A stretch of 11,549 bases of DNA from Saprospiraceae bacterium (GCA_947441325.1 CANETR010000017.1:1-11549), one strand, 5' to 3'. Shown: positions 1 to 7,627, numbered from the stretch's first letter. The notes: generated by a model not told the origin, from the sequence alone. Numbers and translations: made by a program.

Positions 1-1212
1 GACGGGCCTTCCATACTTCAATATATAAAAGACACAGCCGCTAAATTTGGAATAGATAAAAAAATCCTATTTAAGCACAAGGTTATGGATGCCAGCTGGG
101 ATGATGCAGCAAAAATTTGGACGCTGACGATAGACTGTGGAAACTTCCAAAAAACGATTCAGAGTAATTTTATTTTCAGCTGCAGTGGTTATTACGATTA
201 TAACAAAGGCTATGAACCTGATTTTCCGGGAATAGAAAATTTCAAGGGCATCAGCATCCATCCGCAAAAATGGCCCGAAGATTTGAATTATGAAGCCAAG
301 AAAATTGTAGTTATCGGCAGTGGCGCAACAGCTGTAACACTTGTTCCCGAGCTTTCGAAAAAGGCCGAAAAAGTGACCATGCTACAACGCTCCCCTACTT
401 ACATTATGTCGCTACCCAGGAAGGACAAATTGGCGGAAAGAATAAAAAAAATATTTTCTACTAAAACAGCCTATCGCATTATCCGTTGGAAAAACATCCG
501 AATCGGACAATGGTTTTATCAGGCCTGTCAGCGTTGGCCAAACATGATGAAAAAATATATACTGAAGAAAGCCAAGGCCCAGTTAAATGAGGACTTCGAT
601 ATGCGTCACTTCGAACCAAAATATGGCCCATGGGACCAAAGACTTTGCGTCGTACCAAACGGAGATCTGTTTAAAACAATCCGAAGCGGCAAGGCCGACA
701 TTGTAACGGATACAATTAAAACATTTACAGAGAAAGGTATTTTACTTGATTCGGGAGTTGAACTCGAAGCCGATATTATCGTTAAAGCCACAGGATTAAG
801 GCTTCAATTATTAGGCGGAATGACCATACATGTCAATGGCCAATTGGCAAATCCTAGGGATATTCACTGTTATAAAGGAGTCATGTTCAGCGGAATTCCA
901 AATTTTGCGGTGGCTATAGGTTATACCAATGCTTCATGGACCTTAAAATGCGACTTAAGCTGTTACTATGTAACCCGCATTCTGAATTATATGAAAGCAA
1001 AAAAATATGAAGTTTGTATTCCGAAGTTTGACCCTAATGAGTTCAAATCCGAGCCCCTACTTGATTTTGATGCAGGATATGTAAAAAGAGCCGCTGATGT
1101 TTTGCCAAAACAGGGTTCAAAAGCGCCCTGGAAACTTTATCAGAATTATTTCAAGGATTCCTACACGCTAAAAAAGGCGAAGGCAGTAGATAAATTCCTT
1201 GAGTTTAGGTAA
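1..1212 (+). CDS. Flavin-dependent monooxygenase, Baeyer-Villiger type (5'-truncated by window)
   Basis: This is a class B FAD/NADPH monooxygenase that would insert oxygen into a ketone or oxidise a heteroatom; the substrate is unknown. The frame is open from base 1, and the 28 codons before the first internal ATG at 85 (starting DGPSILQYIKDTA) fit the family, so that ATG is not the start. 403 residues are visible. The N-terminal FAD Rossmann motif lies outside the window. Fragment residues 81-92 read FKGISIHPQKWP, an exact match to the Baeyer-Villiger signature FxGxxxHxxxW(P/D). Residues 106-111, GSGATA, are the NADPH-binding GxGxxA. An ATGL motif follows at 263-266. No signal peptide can be judged. 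It is the only plus-strand gene and converges on the exported-protein gene with a 40 bp gap and no convincing terminator. An FMO-type (N- or S-oxidising) activity remains possible. Confidence 0.88.
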   Translation, partial: DGPSILQYIKDTAAKFGIDKKILFKHKVMDASWDDAAKIWTLTIDCGNFQKTIQSNFIFSCSGYYDYNKGYEPDFPGIENFKGISIHPQKWPEDLNYEAKKIVVIGSGATAVTLVPELSKKAEKVTMLQRSPTYIMSLPRKDKLAERIKKIFSTKTAYRIIRWKNIRIGQWFYQACQRWPNMMKKYILKKAKAQLNEDFDMRHFEPKYGPWDQRLCVVPNGDLFKTIRSGKADIVTDTIKTFTEKGILLDSGVELEADIIVKATGLRLQLLGGMTIHVNGQLANPRDIHCYKGVMFSGIPNFAVAIGYTNASWTLKCDLSCYYVTRILNYMKAKKYEVCIPKFDPNEFKSEPLLDFDAGYVKRAADVLPKQGSKAPWKLYQNYFKDSYTLKKAKAVDKFLEFR

Positions 1213-1252
1213 ATGAAAATTTGAGCTGCCTGCCAAGAATAGCTATCGAATT

Positions 1253-2494
1253 CTATTTGACGAAAATCTTGTCAGAACATAAAACTTTATCATCCATATT
1301 CAGAATAGAAAGATGGTAAAGACCCTTTAAATTAAGGTTAGACAAATTGAATAAATTTGAATTTAATAATTCAAAACTCGATTTTACTCCGGTTGCCATG
1401 TTGGTAAAAATAATTTGAGCAGAATTTTCATTTGGATTGTCAAAATAAATATAATCGCTCGACGGATTTGGATAGAATGCACAATCAGAAATAATAATTT
1501 CATTCACTGAGAGTACTGGGGGATTGAGATAATTATCAAGATATTGACTTAAATCCAGTTCATGTATTTTGGGATCAATCGTAAGAAATGAATTTACAAG
1601 TCTTTCATTTGTAAGATAATATTTAAGACCATCGGGGCTGCAAATACCTTCTACCTGATGAAAAGGCAAACTTAAGGTAATCTTTCTTTTGTTGGCACCA
1701 AAGAAATTAGACGTTGTAAAATCATAAAACAGGTAAATAAATGGCTGAACAATGCTTGAATAACCAGCTAACACCAATAGCCTTTTTTCTTCATTGTAAT
1801 ATGCCCCGCTTATAAGTCCCTGCACATCGAAGATCGCTTTAAATGAAGCTATATGTGTACCTGGCGTTTTTGGCATGACATATAAAGCTGTCTTTTGGCT
1901 AATCCATTGTTTTGTAAATAAATAAATGCTATCGCTGGTTACAATAAAACTTTCACAGTCAAAATCTGTATTATTCGCACCACTAGATGAAAAATTAGTT
2001 TGGTCGGAATAGGAAAAAAATAAAGTATCTACAGTTATTAAATTCTGCAATAAATCCAATTTGTTGATTCTAAGTATTTTCAAGTCAGTTCTATTGCCGT
2101 TGGCATTGTTGCCAAAATCGCCTATATAGATAAAATTTGAGTCTTGTGAGATTTCCTCCTGATCAATATTAACGGTTCCAACTAAGGGGATACTGGCAAT
2201 ATTACTTAGAGTGTCAGGATGAAAATTATATAGATTGATATCGATATCGTCATTATGGGTCCAGATTCTATCGTTCCAAAATATCAGGCCCGAACTTTCG
2301 TCTAGCAGAGCAGGAAGTATACTGGATCTAATAGGAGAAATATTGGCATTTTGATAGGTACAACTACCATCATTTTGAGTAGCAGAAGAATTATAATTAT
2401 TTGCAAGTGGGTCGGTACAGCCCAGCTGAGCTTTTAGCAAAGCAGTAAAGAATAAAAATAAAAAGCAAATAAGTATTTTAGCGTAACGTCTCAT
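1253..2494 (-). CDS. Exported beta-propeller-like protein with GCTDP module and type IX secretion sorting domain
   Basis: The 413-residue product is secreted, probably through Sec and then the type IX system to the cell surface or medium; its function is unknown. Residues 1-23 are a signal peptide (MRR, hydrophobic stretch 7-20, likely cleavage after KAQ). Residues 25-47 run from GCTDP to GSCTY, a short two-cysteine module seen in many exported Bacteroidota proteins. From about 60 to 325 there are recurring units with an acidic or Gln-x-Glu/Gln motif (near 65-69, 111-115, 179-183, 223-227, 280-284), each followed by a beta-strand pattern such as IYIGDFG or IYLFTK. This suggests a beta-propeller. 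The C-terminus from about 337 (FYPNPSSDYIYF, ending in IFVK) is a type A sorting domain. The start is at 2494; a second ATG 5 bases upstream is out of frame. It lies downstream of the tRNA-Leu terminator. No clear promoter is visible. Confidence 0.85.
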   Translation of the reverse strand: MRRYAKILICFLFLFFTALLKAQLGCTDPLANNYNSSATQNDGSCTYQNANISPIRSSILPALLDESSGLIFWNDRIWTHNDDIDINLYNFHPDTLSNIASIPLVGTVNIDQEEISQDSNFIYIGDFGNNANGNRTDLKILRINKLDLLQNLITVDTLFFSYSDQTNFSSSGANNTDFDCESFIVTSDSIYLFTKQWISQKTALYVMPKTPGTHIASFKAIFDVQGLISGAYYNEEKRLLVLAGYSSIVQPFIYLFYDFTTSNFFGANKRKITLSLPFHQVEGICSPDGLKYYLTNERLVNSFLTIDPKIHELDLSQYLDNYLNPPVLSVNEIIISDCAFYPNPSSDYIYFDNPNENSAQIIFTNMATGVKSSFELLNSNLFNLSNLNLKGLYHLSILNMDDKVLCSDKIFVK

Positions 2495-2530
2495 ACCATT
2501 TGGGCTTAGGTGTAGCAGTTTATTTCTAAT

Positions 2531-2564
2531 AAAAAAAGTCTCACCTGATTAAAGATGAGACTTT
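2531..2564 (-). terminator. Rho-independent terminator after tRNA-Leu
   Basis: Read on the minus strand, AAAGTCTCA and TGAGACTTT form a perfect 9 bp stem around a 12-base loop. The stem runs straight into more T, giving a tract of seven (2531-2537) of which three are in the stem. It begins 2 bases after the tRNA discriminator base, so it should end the tRNA transcript and separate it from the exported-protein gene that starts at 2494. On the plus strand the stem has no U-tract. Confidence 0.85.
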
Positions 2565-2566
2565 AG

Positions 2567-2650
2567 TACCTCGAGGGGGAATCGAACCCCCACATCGTTG
2601 CCGATACTTGATTTTGAGTCAAGCGCGTCTACCAGTTCCGCCATCAAGGC
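2567..2650 (-). tRNA. tRNA-Leu(CAA)
   Basis: An 84-base class II tRNA with a complete cloverleaf. The 5' end is GCCTTGA, the D arm has GCG/CGC around AACTGGTAGA, and the anticodon stem CTTGA/TCAAG encloses loop CTCAAAA, giving anticodon CAA (plus-strand bases 2614-2616), which reads UUG. The long variable arm has a 4 bp ATCG/CGAT stem with a GCAA loop, and the T arm is GGGGG-TTCGATT-CCCCC. Discriminator A73 agrees with leucine identity; CCA is not encoded. The acceptor stem has G1-U72 and U5-G68 wobbles. A -7 element lies just upstream and a terminator just downstream, so it is probably a single-gene unit after hscB. Confidence 0.97.
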
Positions 2651-2673
2651 TCATAGACCATTTTAAAGCAGGG

Positions 2674-2681
2674 CAAATATA
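2674..2681 (-). promoter_or_regulatory. Bacteroidota-type -7 element for tRNA-Leu
   Basis: The minus strand reads TATATTTG (then CC), a full match to the TAnnTTTG -7 element of the main Bacteroidota sigma factor. It ends 23 bases before the tRNA 5' end, which would give a short leader of roughly 15-20 bases. The -33 region at the right distance has only a T-rich run, not a clear TTG, so the upstream half is weak. It lies in the 82 bp gap between hscB and the tRNA. Confidence 0.55.
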
Positions 2682-2732
2682 AGGCAAGGAAATCTAATTA
2701 AAAAGCATTTCAACAAGAAAATTATACAATTC

Positions 2733-3269
2733 TTAGCTTTTCCGCTCTGCTACTAACTTTAGTCTTGTTTGAATTCGATTGAGATATCGATTTTTTAGAT
2801 AATACACAAGCAATCTGTTGAGCATTTCAGCATCGGCATTCTCTTTATTATAGCCCGTTAAATCGGGTAATACAGCAGCGTAAAGATCACTTTTTAGTCT
2901 ATCTATCTCCCCTTCCAATTTGTCAAATCCAATTTCAGAAAATGAAAACTCAAGCTCTGACAAAGCTTCGTTCAGTTCCATCATTTCGAAAAGAAAGGAT
3001 TGTGGTAAAGCATTTTTATTTTTTTCTTCATCCAATAATCCATGAAGACCAAGAATATAGGCAAAACGCCTGTCAAACTCAGAAAGTACTTTGAACGCTT
3101 CATTGTTTTTTGAAGAGAGCTCCAAGGCTTCAGCTTGTTTTTCCTCCGACTCCATACCATAGAAATCGGGATGAAAATCTCTGCTTAGCTGAAGATATTT
3201 ACGGCGAAATAGGGCTTCGTCGAGTAAAAAGGAAGCTTCTAATCCGTAAAAACTGAAATAATCGCTCAT
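2733..3269 (-). CDS. hscB: HscB, Fe-S cluster assembly J-domain co-chaperone
   Basis: A cytoplasmic DnaJ-type co-chaperone that would deliver a scaffold carrying a new Fe-S cluster to an HscA/DnaK-type Hsp70 and stimulate its ATPase. The 178-residue length is close to the usual ~170. The J domain occupies about residues 1-75, with the essential HPD triplet at 33-35 and the helix-III pattern SSKNNEAFKVLSEFDRRFAY. The C-terminal HscB helical domain follows, recognisable from FLFEMMELNEALSELE and the final YYLKNRYLNRI. No N-terminal zinc cysteines are present, as in bacterial HscB. The start at 3269 has AAAGG six bases upstream. It sits 29 bp after the ferredoxin-NADP reductase gene and is probably co-transcribed with it. 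No hscA, iscU or ferredoxin gene is beside it. Confidence 0.9.
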   Translation of the reverse strand: MSDYFSFYGLEASFLLDEALFRRKYLQLSRDFHPDFYGMESEEKQAEALELSSKNNEAFKVLSEFDRRFAYILGLHGLLDEEKNKNALPQSFLFEMMELNEALSELEFSFSEIGFDKLEGEIDRLKSDLYAAVLPDLTGYNKENADAEMLNRLLVYYLKNRYLNRIQTRLKLVAERKS

Positions 3270-3298
3270 CTACCTTTGCTTTTATAGTTCAAATTAAA

Positions 3299-4315
3299 TC
3301 AGAAACCTTCTACCCCATTTACAGTGGTGTATTTAAACTGCACTTTTTTCTCGGGGTAAATTATTTTAAACGCCGACTGAACCATAAGGGTAGCTTCGTG
3401 AAAACCACAAAGTATTAATTTCAATTTTCCAGGATAGGTATTGATATCGCCAATTGCAAAAACGCCCGGCACATTGGTACTGTAATCAAAGGTATTTACC
3501 TCTACAGCACTACGGTCAATTTGAAGTCCCCATTCCCCTATTGGGCCTAGTTTAGGGGAAAGTCCAAAAAGAGGAATAAAATGATCCGTTTCGATGTTAA
3601 AATTCTCCGCTCCGGTCTGTTCAATTTCAACCCATTCCAATTTTTCTTTACCTCCAAGACCAATAACCTGAGCATCTGTAACTAGCTTTATTCTACCCTC
3701 TTCGGCGAGCTTTTCAACTTTTTCAACAGAATCGGGTGCCCCTCTAAAAGATTTTCGTCTGTGTATCATCACGATTTCAGAGGCAACTTCAGCCAAAAAT
3801 ATGGTCCAATCCAAAGCTGAGTCACCGCCACCCGCAATTACAATACGCTTATTTCGGTAAAATTCAGGTTCTTTTATGATATACTCCACCCCTTTGTCTT
3901 CATAATCTGCTATATTTCCAATTGGCGGTTTTCTGGGTTCGAAACAGCCCAGCCCTCCGGCAATAGCAATTACAGGAGCGATATGGACCGTACCTTTGTG
4001 AGAGACTACCTTAAATTTCCCATCGTCTGTTTTTTCAATAAACTCGGCTCTTTCTCCTAGAGTAAAACCAGGTTTGAAAGGTTCAATTTGCTTCATCAGG
4101 CCGTCAACTAAATCACCTGCCAAAACTTCAGGAAAACCAGGAATGTCATAAATTGGTTTTTTGGGATAAATCTCAGTCAACTGACCACCTGCCTGCGGCA
4201 GATAATCAATCAGATGACATCTTAATTTAAGCAGTCCGGCCTCAAATACGGTAAAAAGTCCTGTTGGTCCGGCACCAATAATAAGGATATCGGTCTCTAT
4301 TGGGTTATTATTCAT
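3299..4315 (-). CDS. Ferredoxin-NADP+ reductase, thioredoxin-reductase-like type
   Basis: A soluble FAD enzyme that exchanges electrons between NADPH and ferredoxin (the YumC/Chlorobium group). The 338-residue length is typical. FAD is bound by GAGPTG at 14-19 and by FAIGDI at 286-291, and NADPH by GGGDSALDW at 162-170 with the phosphate-binding HRR at 185-187. Residues around 55-62 (YDIPGFPE) and the C-terminal extension ending YTTVNGVEGF also match this group. The redox CxxC that thioredoxin reductase carries between the FAD and NADPH halves is absent, so disulfide reductase activity is unlikely. It stands 171 bp after the parC stop, with no clean promoter in the gap, and precedes hscB by 29 bp, which suggests a role in supplying electrons for Fe-S work. 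The ferredoxin partner must be encoded elsewhere. Confidence 0.9.
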   Translation of the reverse strand: MNNNPIETDILIIGAGPTGLFTVFEAGLLKLRCHLIDYLPQAGGQLTEIYPKKPIYDIPGFPEVLAGDLVDGLMKQIEPFKPGFTLGERAEFIEKTDDGKFKVVSHKGTVHIAPVIAIAGGLGCFEPRKPPIGNIADYEDKGVEYIIKEPEFYRNKRIVIAGGGDSALDWTIFLAEVASEIVMIHRRKSFRGAPDSVEKVEKLAEEGRIKLVTDAQVIGLGGKEKLEWVEIEQTGAENFNIETDHFIPLFGLSPKLGPIGEWGLQIDRSAVEVNTFDYSTNVPGVFAIGDINTYPGKLKLILCGFHEATLMVQSAFKIIYPEKKVQFKYTTVNGVEGF

Positions 4316-4486
4316 TTTATAATTTTAAAAGCATCTAATTCGCCGCAAAATTCTGAAATTTTACTTATTTGTTTAAGATTTTGGCAAATTATTTAGAATA
4401 GTTCTAAAAATAAACGCTTTAAAAATCATTTTGTTGGCCTTTATTGAATTTAGAAACCGAGATAAAAGGATTTAATACTCTTTTGA

Positions 4487-7081
4487 TTAAAATAAGGTGG
4501 GTTGAATATCATTTCCGCTATCATCATTAGAATCATCCTGAATGGTGATTTCCTCTTCTTCTACTATCTCAGGACTAATATCTATAATTTCTAGGGGTTT
4601 TTGGTCACTTAATTTATTACCCACTGCATTTCTTCCCATCACATCAACTGTATTAAAATCTATCTCAGATTCTTGTGCAATGCCTTTTTTATCTTTGAAT
4701 GAATACTTGATCTTAGGTTCTGGATGCAATGAAAAATACAAGAGTTGAGAATTTTTATGCGCATTTATAAATTCAAATCTTGAATTGAGCGTGGTAGTAT
4801 CTACTCGAAATCTTTTTGCATACACAGCCTCTCGCTCTCCATCATAATAGATTGAAGTGATTACAGTATCAGGGTCATACTGCCCGATATACTGTATATC
4901 TTTTGGCTCAAAACGGTTGTGGAGTTCAAAATTGGTCATCTCATAGCTTCCGTTCTGATAAAATGCTATGATACGGTCATCCTCTTCAAATGCTCCGAGC
5001 ATTTGTCCATATTCAGAAGTATTCAATCGACCTGTAGCTGAATCCCACCATATCTTTAAAGCTCCAAGGGTTGATTCGCCTTTGCTTTTAACTGTTATTT
5101 TTCTAATTGGATATTTGGTCAGAACATTTCCCCTTGCTCCACGGCCTTTTACGGTGAGTGTTGAAAAATCATACTCAAATTCTTTTTTCTTAGCCTTGCA
5201 GGATTGCGTGAGCTTCACAAGGATAAGTTCTGCCTCACCGTTGGGATTGGCAGAGAAATGTAAGACCTGCGACTTATCTACACCATCGGCTATTGGATAC
5301 TTTTTATCTCTTGTAATTGCAGGAACAGTAAAACGCTTTACATAATTAACCCCTGCACCCAAATCGGCATAAGCAACATTGTAGATCATCCGCTCGTTTT
5401 GTTTTCGCCAAACAGCAACATGCAAAGGATTTTTGCCAATAAATACCTTATCGGCAATTTTTGTCACCATAAAAGTACCATCCCTATTAAAAACAATGAT
5501 ATCGTCAATATCTGAACACTCTTCGAGAAACTCGTCTTTTTTGAGCCCATAGCCCATAAAACCTTCCTCTCTGTTCAAATACAATTTGGCATTATTTACA
5601 ACAACCTCAACTGCAGAAATATTATCAAACTGTGTTATTTTCGTTTTTCGTTCACGACCAGCCGAGAAATCCTTGAGTAGTTTCTGATAATAAGCAATGC
5701 TGTAATCAGTTATATTATTTAGGTTGTTGCGGGTATCTTTCAATTCGTTTTCTAGCTTGCGAATTAATTCATCGGCTTCAAATTTGTTAAATTTAGAGAT
5801 CCTTTTGATCTTGATTTCTGTAAGCCTGATTATATCGTCATGCGTAATGGCTCTGTAAAAGTTTTTGACATAGGGTTTCAAAGCCTCATCAATCGTAGTG
5901 ATAACAGATTCCCAGGTTTCACAATCTTCAATTTTCTGATAGATTTTGTTCTCTATGAATATTTTTTCGAGGCTGGCAAAATGCCATTTCTCCATCAACT
6001 CCTCCTCCTGAATTCTCAACTCCCATTCCAAAAGGTCTTTAGTCTGCTTTGTTGCATATTCCAGCAATTCATCAACAGTTATAAATACCGGTTTGCCGCC
6101 CATAATCACACAGGCATTGGGTGAGATGGACAATTCACAGTCTGTGAATGCATAAAGTGCATCCAGCGTCATTTCGGGTGAAGTGCCGGGTGGTAGCTCT
6201 ACTACAACCTCAACATGCTCGGCAGTATTATCAACTACCTTTTTTATTTTAATTTTATTTTTATTACTGGCTTTAATGATACTTTCGATAAGAGAACCAG
6301 TTGTAGTACCAAATGGTATTTCTTTTATCGTCAATGTTTTACGATCAGTAATTTCTATTTTGGCCCTTACCCTGATTTTACCGCCACGTTTACCCCCGTT
6401 GTAGTTGCTTACATCAACAAAACCACCAGTCAGGAAATCGGGATAAATTTTGGTTTTATTGCCCCTTAGAATCTCTATTGAGCCCTCAATAAGTTCAATA
6501 AAATTATGTGGTAAAATTTTGGTAGCCAATCCAACTGCAATACCCTCAACGCCTTGCGCTAATAAAAGCGGAAACTTAACTGGCAGTGTAACTGGTTCTT
6601 TCTTTCTGCCGTCGTAAGAAAGTTGATATATTGTTGTTTTTGAATTAAACAGTACAACTTTAGCAAATTTGGACAATCTGGCCTCGATATAACGGGAGGC
6701 AGCAGCATTATCTCCTGTACGAACATCTCCCCAGTTTCCCTGACAGTCAATCAAGAGATCCTTCTGCCCCATATTGACCAATGCATCCCCGATAGAAGCA
6801 TCACCATGTGGGTGGTATTGCATTGCCTGTCCAATAATGTTGGCTACTTTATTGTAACGTCCATCATCCATGACATACATGGCATATAAGATTCTTCTTT
6901 GTACTGGTTTTAGACCATCTTCTATAGCTGGTACTGCCCTTTCAAGGATTACATAGGAAGCATAATCCAAAAAATAATCTTTGTACATGTCACCCAGCAC
7001 ATCCTTCTGAGGCTTTTTCTCAATATTGGAATTTTCACTTGAAAGTTCGTTCAATTCCTCGTCTTTATTATCATTTTCCAT
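4487..7081 (-). CDS. parC: DNA topoisomerase IV subunit A
   Basis: The breakage-reunion subunit of topoisomerase IV, which acts with ParE to decatenate daughter chromosomes and relax supercoils. 864 residues. Residues 1-30 are an acidic, low-complexity leader. The winged-helix region carries the quinolone-determining segment HPHGDASIGD at 90-99, and the catalytic tyrosine is Y131 in ASRYIEAR. The tower and coiled-coil gate extend to about 490. The C-terminal beta-pinwheel has GRGARG at 646-651 and a related GRNAVG at 816-821 in place of the QRRGGKG box of gyrase; this and the overall form argue for ParC rather than GyrA. A tail from about 838 is rich in Asp/Glu. Its own promoter lies at 7155-7186. 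No parE is in the window. Confidence 0.93.
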   Translation of the reverse strand: MENDNKDEELNELSSENSNIEKKPQKDVLGDMYKDYFLDYASYVILERAVPAIEDGLKPVQRRILYAMYVMDDGRYNKVANIIGQAMQYHPHGDASIGDALVNMGQKDLLIDCQGNWGDVRTGDNAAASRYIEARLSKFAKVVLFNSKTTIYQLSYDGRKKEPVTLPVKFPLLLAQGVEGIAVGLATKILPHNFIELIEGSIEILRGNKTKIYPDFLTGGFVDVSNYNGGKRGGKIRVRAKIEITDRKTLTIKEIPFGTTTGSLIESIIKASNKNKIKIKKVVDNTAEHVEVVVELPPGTSPEMTLDALYAFTDCELSISPNACVIMGGKPVFITVDELLEYATKQTKDLLEWELRIQEEELMEKWHFASLEKIFIENKIYQKIEDCETWESVITTIDEALKPYVKNFYRAITHDDIIRLTEIKIKRISKFNKFEADELIRKLENELKDTRNNLNNITDYSIAYYQKLLKDFSAGRERKTKITQFDNISAVEVVVNNAKLYLNREEGFMGYGLKKDEFLEECSDIDDIIVFNRDGTFMVTKIADKVFIGKNPLHVAVWRKQNERMIYNVAYADLGAGVNYVKRFTVPAITRDKKYPIADGVDKSQVLHFSANPNGEAELILVKLTQSCKAKKKEFEYDFSTLTVKGRGARGNVLTKYPIRKITVKSKGESTLGALKIWWDSATGRLNTSEYGQMLGAFEEDDRIIAFYQNGSYEMTNFELHNRFEPKDIQYIGQYDPDTVITSIYYDGEREAVYAKRFRVDTTTLNSRFEFINAHKNSQLLYFSLHPEPKIKYSFKDKKGIAQESEIDFNTVDVMGRNAVGNKLSDQKPLEIIDISPEIVEEEEITIQDDSNDDSGNDIQPTLF

Positions 7082-7154
7082 TGTAACCTACAATATCATA
7101 AAAGGCATATCACCTTTTTGTTAACATTTTTAAAATTTAAACCTGCGCTTCTTG

Positions 7155-7186
7155 CAAATATATAGGTAAAAAATGAGACTTGCCAA
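7155..7186 (-). promoter_or_regulatory. Bacteroidota-type promoter for parC
   Basis: On the minus strand TTG (7184-7186) is followed after 21 bases by TATATTTG (7155-7162), matching the -33 TTG and -7 TAnnTTTG of Bacteroidota housekeeping promoters in both sequence and spacing. Transcription would begin near 7148, giving a leader of roughly 65-70 bases before the parC ATG at 7081. The element lies in the 144 bp gap after the SET gene, so parC is probably transcribed separately from it. Confidence 0.65.
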
Positions 7187-7225
7187 TTATTTTACAAACA
7201 AAATGTAACTTTTTTGTTTAAAAAA

Positions 7226-7627
7226 CTATCGTTTATATTCGGGGTCGTCAAACCAAACGGGAGTATTATCAAATGGCATTCCATTGTAATTGAAGGTAAT
7301 TTCCTCCCCAGCTAAAATATCTCTAATAGCATAAACGTCAATTGACTTGTCTTCTATATTAGTAAAATATTCCGCATTAGGCATATAGGAATGATTATAT
7401 AAGGACCCAAAACCTAATGCAATGGCAGCGCTTTTTCCATCATCTGTCCAAAGAAAATAATAATCGTGTAAAATGGTGTGGTCGTGAATCAGTTTTAGAT
7501 CCTGTTCAGCTAAGACTATGACCGGTGCAATTTCTATAAGGGTACCTACAGGTATAAATTCTGTTGTAAAAACACCACGGCCGCCCAATGGAGATTCTGC
7601 GATATAAACAAATGAAAGCCTGTTCAT
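7226..7627 (-). CDS. Small SET-domain protein-lysine methyltransferase
   Basis: A compact 133-residue protein consisting of little more than a SET domain, predicted to transfer a methyl group from S-adenosylmethionine to a lysine of an unknown protein. The N-terminal GGRGVFTTEFIPVGTLI (15-31) matches the first SET motif, GSLYNHSYMPNAEY (74-87) carries the NHS/PN residues that bind the cofactor, and GEEITFNYN (107-115) supplies the catalytic tyrosine Y114. There is no pre-SET, no cysteine-rich post-SET and no signal peptide. The C-terminus is short and aromatic/acidic (VWFDDPEYKR). It begins 30 A/T-rich bases after the stop of the permease gene and is probably carried on the rbfA-permease transcript. 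SET proteins of this size occur in bacteria but their targets are mostly unknown. Confidence 0.85.
   Translation of the reverse strand: MNRLSFVYIAESPLGGRGVFTTEFIPVGTLIEIAPVIVLAEQDLKLIHDHTILHDYYFLWTDDGKSAAIALGFGSLYNHSYMPNAEYFTNIEDKSIDVYAIRDILAGEEITFNYNGMPFDNTPVWFDDPEYKR

Noticed and set aside
85-87. ATG that could be taken as the monooxygenase start
   Set aside because: The frame is open back to base 1 and the upstream codons encode family-typical sequence, so it is an internal methionine.
67-791. Minus-strand open frames opposite the monooxygenase
   Set aside because: Both fall within conserved coding sequence of the opposite strand and have no recognisable domain.
1238-1257. Weak inverted repeat AATAG/CTATT in the convergent gap
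   Set aside because: Only 5 A/T-rich pairs around a 10-base loop, overlapping the stop codon of the minus-strand gene and without a convincing T-tract.
2412-2430. Possible lipoprotein box (AQLGC) at the end of the exported protein's signal peptide
   Set aside because: Gln at the -3 position does not fit a lipobox, and the Cys belongs to the GCTDP module; the C-terminal sorting domain explains surface targeting better.
3299-4315. Thioredoxin reductase as an alternative name for the 338-residue flavoprotein
   Set aside because: It lacks the redox CxxC, and its YDIPGFPE, FAIGDI and C-terminal VNGVEGF features fit the ferredoxin reductase group.
4316-4486. Possible promoter for the ferredoxin reductase (ATAATTTGC on the minus strand)
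   Set aside because: The TA of the TAnnTTTG element is displaced by one base and no TTG sits at the right distance, so I do not call it.
4542-6469. Several plus-strand open frames of 68-125 codons opposite parC
   Set aside because: They lie entirely within a strongly conserved minus-strand gene, overlap one another in part, and resemble no protein family I know.
4487-7081. GyrA as an alternative for the topoisomerase subunit
   Set aside because: No QRRGGKG box; the C-terminal domain and quinolone segment match the Bacteroidota ParC form.
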